Part shown: in pieces, positions 33,549 through 34,771 of the stretch
Layout of the letters: each line of letters opens with the position of its first letter
Numbering within the stretch: the stretch's first letter is position 1
NCBI GenBank assembly: GCA_964424035.1
Contig: CAYRHB010000022.1
Coordinates: 1-34,771, forward strand
Length of the DNA stretch: 34,771 bases
Source of the DNA: Leptolinea sp964424035
GTDB lineage: Bacteria; Chloroflexota; Anaerolineae; Anaerolineales; Anaerolineaceae
Direction: 5' to 3'
Notes under the pieces: model-generated
Told to the model about the DNA's origin: nothing
Databases searched by the model: none
Seen by the model: the letters and a program-made list of their open reading frames with translations, nothing else
Position numbers and translations under genes: made by a program

Positions 33549-33968
33549 ATCCACCTCCCTGAGATCTTGCATTCAAAGCTCTCACAATCAGTTTCTCATC
33601 CCGCATTACTATGAATTGTCTGATGGATTGGAGATGGAAGAACGATTTGATGGTAACAAATCCGGGAAGCGGGTTCAATATGCAATTTGTTCAATGAGGT
33701 TTCGGTTTAGATGAGCGAATTTATTCCAACAGGTAGATAAAGGATTAGCATTTATGCGCGAGAAATCTCCACCTATCACCTATCAGCTATCAGCATAAGT
33801 TCCAATCAATCCTTACTTGATTGGTTAATACCGATTTTGCCAAAGCTCAGCCAATAACTGAAATTGGCACATTCGAGTATTTCGTTGTTATCAAGGAAAA
33901 TGCGACGGACACTCACCCAAGCAGCCATTTGATGAGTTAGGAGAAGTATGACTTCAATAATGCGGAGT
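33549..33968. other. Gene-free stretch with one hairpin
   Basis: 420 bp without a supported gene, lying upstream of the lipoprotein gene and downstream of the gene at the window edge (both on minus). It contains an inverted repeat CCAATCAA (33802-33809) with TTGATTGG (33817-33824) around a 7-nt loop, without a long T run, and short tandem-like CTATCA repeats just before it (about 33773-33792). The lipoprotein promoter should be here, but no good box pair was recognised. Confidence 0.6.
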
Positions 33969-34771
33969 CTAATTTCTCCCTTCCGGAGTAGGGGATGGTA
34001 TTGGAATCTTTAGATAGGATGACACATTCTTGAACAATGCATCATTATCAGAGCTTCCCACCAGTTCTGTTGTTGTAAATGGTACGGACATTGGACATGT
34101 TCGGATTTCGCCGGGAATCTGCATGGACTTTATCTTCTGGCCGGTACTGGCAACATAAAGGTTGTAATACTCCACGATCTGTTTTATCGGGATGTTGTGT
34201 ATCTTGCCATTCGGATCTCTGTAATTGCATGACCCAGCAAATTTTTTTTGCTGCTTTTCCTGGTCCCGACAAAGTATGAGCTGCACATCTTCAATCCGGT
34301 CCGGTTCCCAGGATGACAGATCTATTTGTTCAGGATGGGATGGAAGGTCGCTCAAGATCTTGCATTGTCTGGCCTGGCAGATCAAAATGGTCGCGGGAGA
34401 ATCGGACGGTAAATATTCCGGACTCTCTTCTATCTTTTCCTTTTCTGAACAGAATACCTCACCCATGCTTTCCATAACCCTGAAATCGATAAATGCGGCA
34501 ATTGATGGATAATCATACAAAAAGAGCTTGTCATCTCCAATCCTGGCTGTAAGATCTTTCGCTATCGCACGGACTTTTACCGGATCGTCTTCATACTCTT
34601 CTCTCAACATATCATCCATAAGATACGCTGCCGCCGATGTGAATTCATATCTTACATCGTGTTCATCCGGATAAGTATTCATTAGATCGAGCATTGTATT
34701 TATGCCTTCTGCTAGACTTCTACGGGGTTCAACGTAATCTATGGCGCATTTGTTCAAGATCACTTCCATTT
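33969..34771 (-). CDS. Unknown protein with Cys-containing C-terminal domain, probably 5'-truncated by the window
   Basis: At least 266 aa. The frame is open to the window edge; ATG 34769 has only two bases before it, so the true start may lie outside. The first ~150 residues are acidic and helix-rich. The last ~115 form a recognisable but unnamed domain: LILCRDQEKQQKK, SCNYRDPNGKI, LYVASTGQKIKSM, IPGEIRTCPMS. The order C, C-x-Y, TG-x-x-I, G-x-x-x-x-C-P recalls, from memory, an extracytoplasmic domain of uncharacterised Chloroflexota and actinobacterial proteins, often preceded by a membrane helix. Two Cys pairs could form disulfides. No function can be assigned. Confidence 0.6.
   Translation of the reverse strand, partial: MEVILNKCAIDYVEPRRSLAEGINTMLDLMNTYPDEHDVRYEFTSAAAYLMDDMLREEYEDDPVKVRAIAKDLTARIGDDKLFLYDYPSIAAFIDFRVMESMGEVFCSEKEKIEESPEYLPSDSPATILICQARQCKILSDLPSHPEQIDLSSWEPDRIEDVQLILCRDQEKQQKKFAGSCNYRDPNGKIHNIPIKQIVEYYNLYVASTGQKIKSMQIPGEIRTCPMSVPFTTTELVGSSDNDALFKNVSSYLKIPIPSPTPEGRN

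Noticed and set aside
33773..33792. Short CTATCA repeats as a CRISPR or tandem array
   Set aside because: Only three or so copies of a 6-7 nt unit without spacers; too short to mean anything by itself.

Overview
The window reads like a scaffold of an uncultured or draft-genome member of the Chloroflexota, most likely class Anaerolineae. This is inferred from the protein styles: a ChvE/GguAB-type sugar transporter, Thr/Pro-rich lipoprotein linkers, a small L7/L12-C-terminal-like protein, tandem DUF4386 proteins and many polytopic envelope enzymes. No rRNA, tRNA, CRISPR array, insertion sequence or phage gene was seen. Two 10-N scaffold gaps (431-440 and 4514-4523) interrupt genes, and the first appears to join two different araA versions.

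Region 1 (1-5.1 kb, + strand) is pentose catabolism and import: the C-terminal part of L-arabinose isomerase, a ChvE-like sugar-binding protein, an intergenic hairpin terminator, the double ABC ATPase GguA and the permease GguB (broken by a gap), closed by a strong terminator. Region 2 (5.1-8.6 kb) has one small membrane protein on + and, on -, a TetR regulator, a CPBP-family membrane protease and an MFS exporter. These three are tightly packed behind a textbook promoter flanked by two copies of a TetR-type operator. Region 3 (8.6-12.4 kb, -) has a fused 2Fe-2S/molybdopterin hydroxylase with no FAD domain, preceded by a perfect 16-nt palindrome, then an L7/L12-like small protein and a two-helix membrane protein. 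Region 4 (12.5-15.8 kb, -) is a five-gene operon: a four-helix membrane protein, a small XRE regulator, two DUF4386-like membrane proteins and an MDR oxidoreductase, behind a near-consensus promoter whose spacer is a palindrome.

Region 5 (15.8-32.1 kb) is dominated by envelope chemistry. It holds a GT39-like glycosyltransferase and two paralogous MBOAT + SGNH O-acyltransferase cassettes in the same orientation (18.7-21.2 kb and 26.7-29.2 kb). Between them lie a YihY membrane protein, an alkaline-phosphatase-superfamily phosphotransferase-like protein (EptA/LtaS-like active-site spacing) with an unknown Cys-rich partner, a methyltransferase and a patatin. The second MBOAT gene has an in-frame TAG at codon 52. 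After it come a GT1 (sterol/lipid glucosyltransferase-like) gene overlapping a stand-alone 2-oxoacid-dehydrogenase-E2-type acyltransferase core, then a membrane-anchored FAM173-like methyltransferase. Region 6 (32.1-34.8 kb) has a lipoprotein with an SdrD-B-like C-terminal domain, a gene-free stretch and an unknown partial gene at the edge.

The best candidates for undescribed biology are the glucosyltransferase/E2-core pair (a possible glycolipid acylation module), the duplicated O-acyltransferase cassettes with one disrupted member, and the phosphotransferase-like gene with its Cys-motif partner. All functional links are inference from motifs and gene order; no database search was run.
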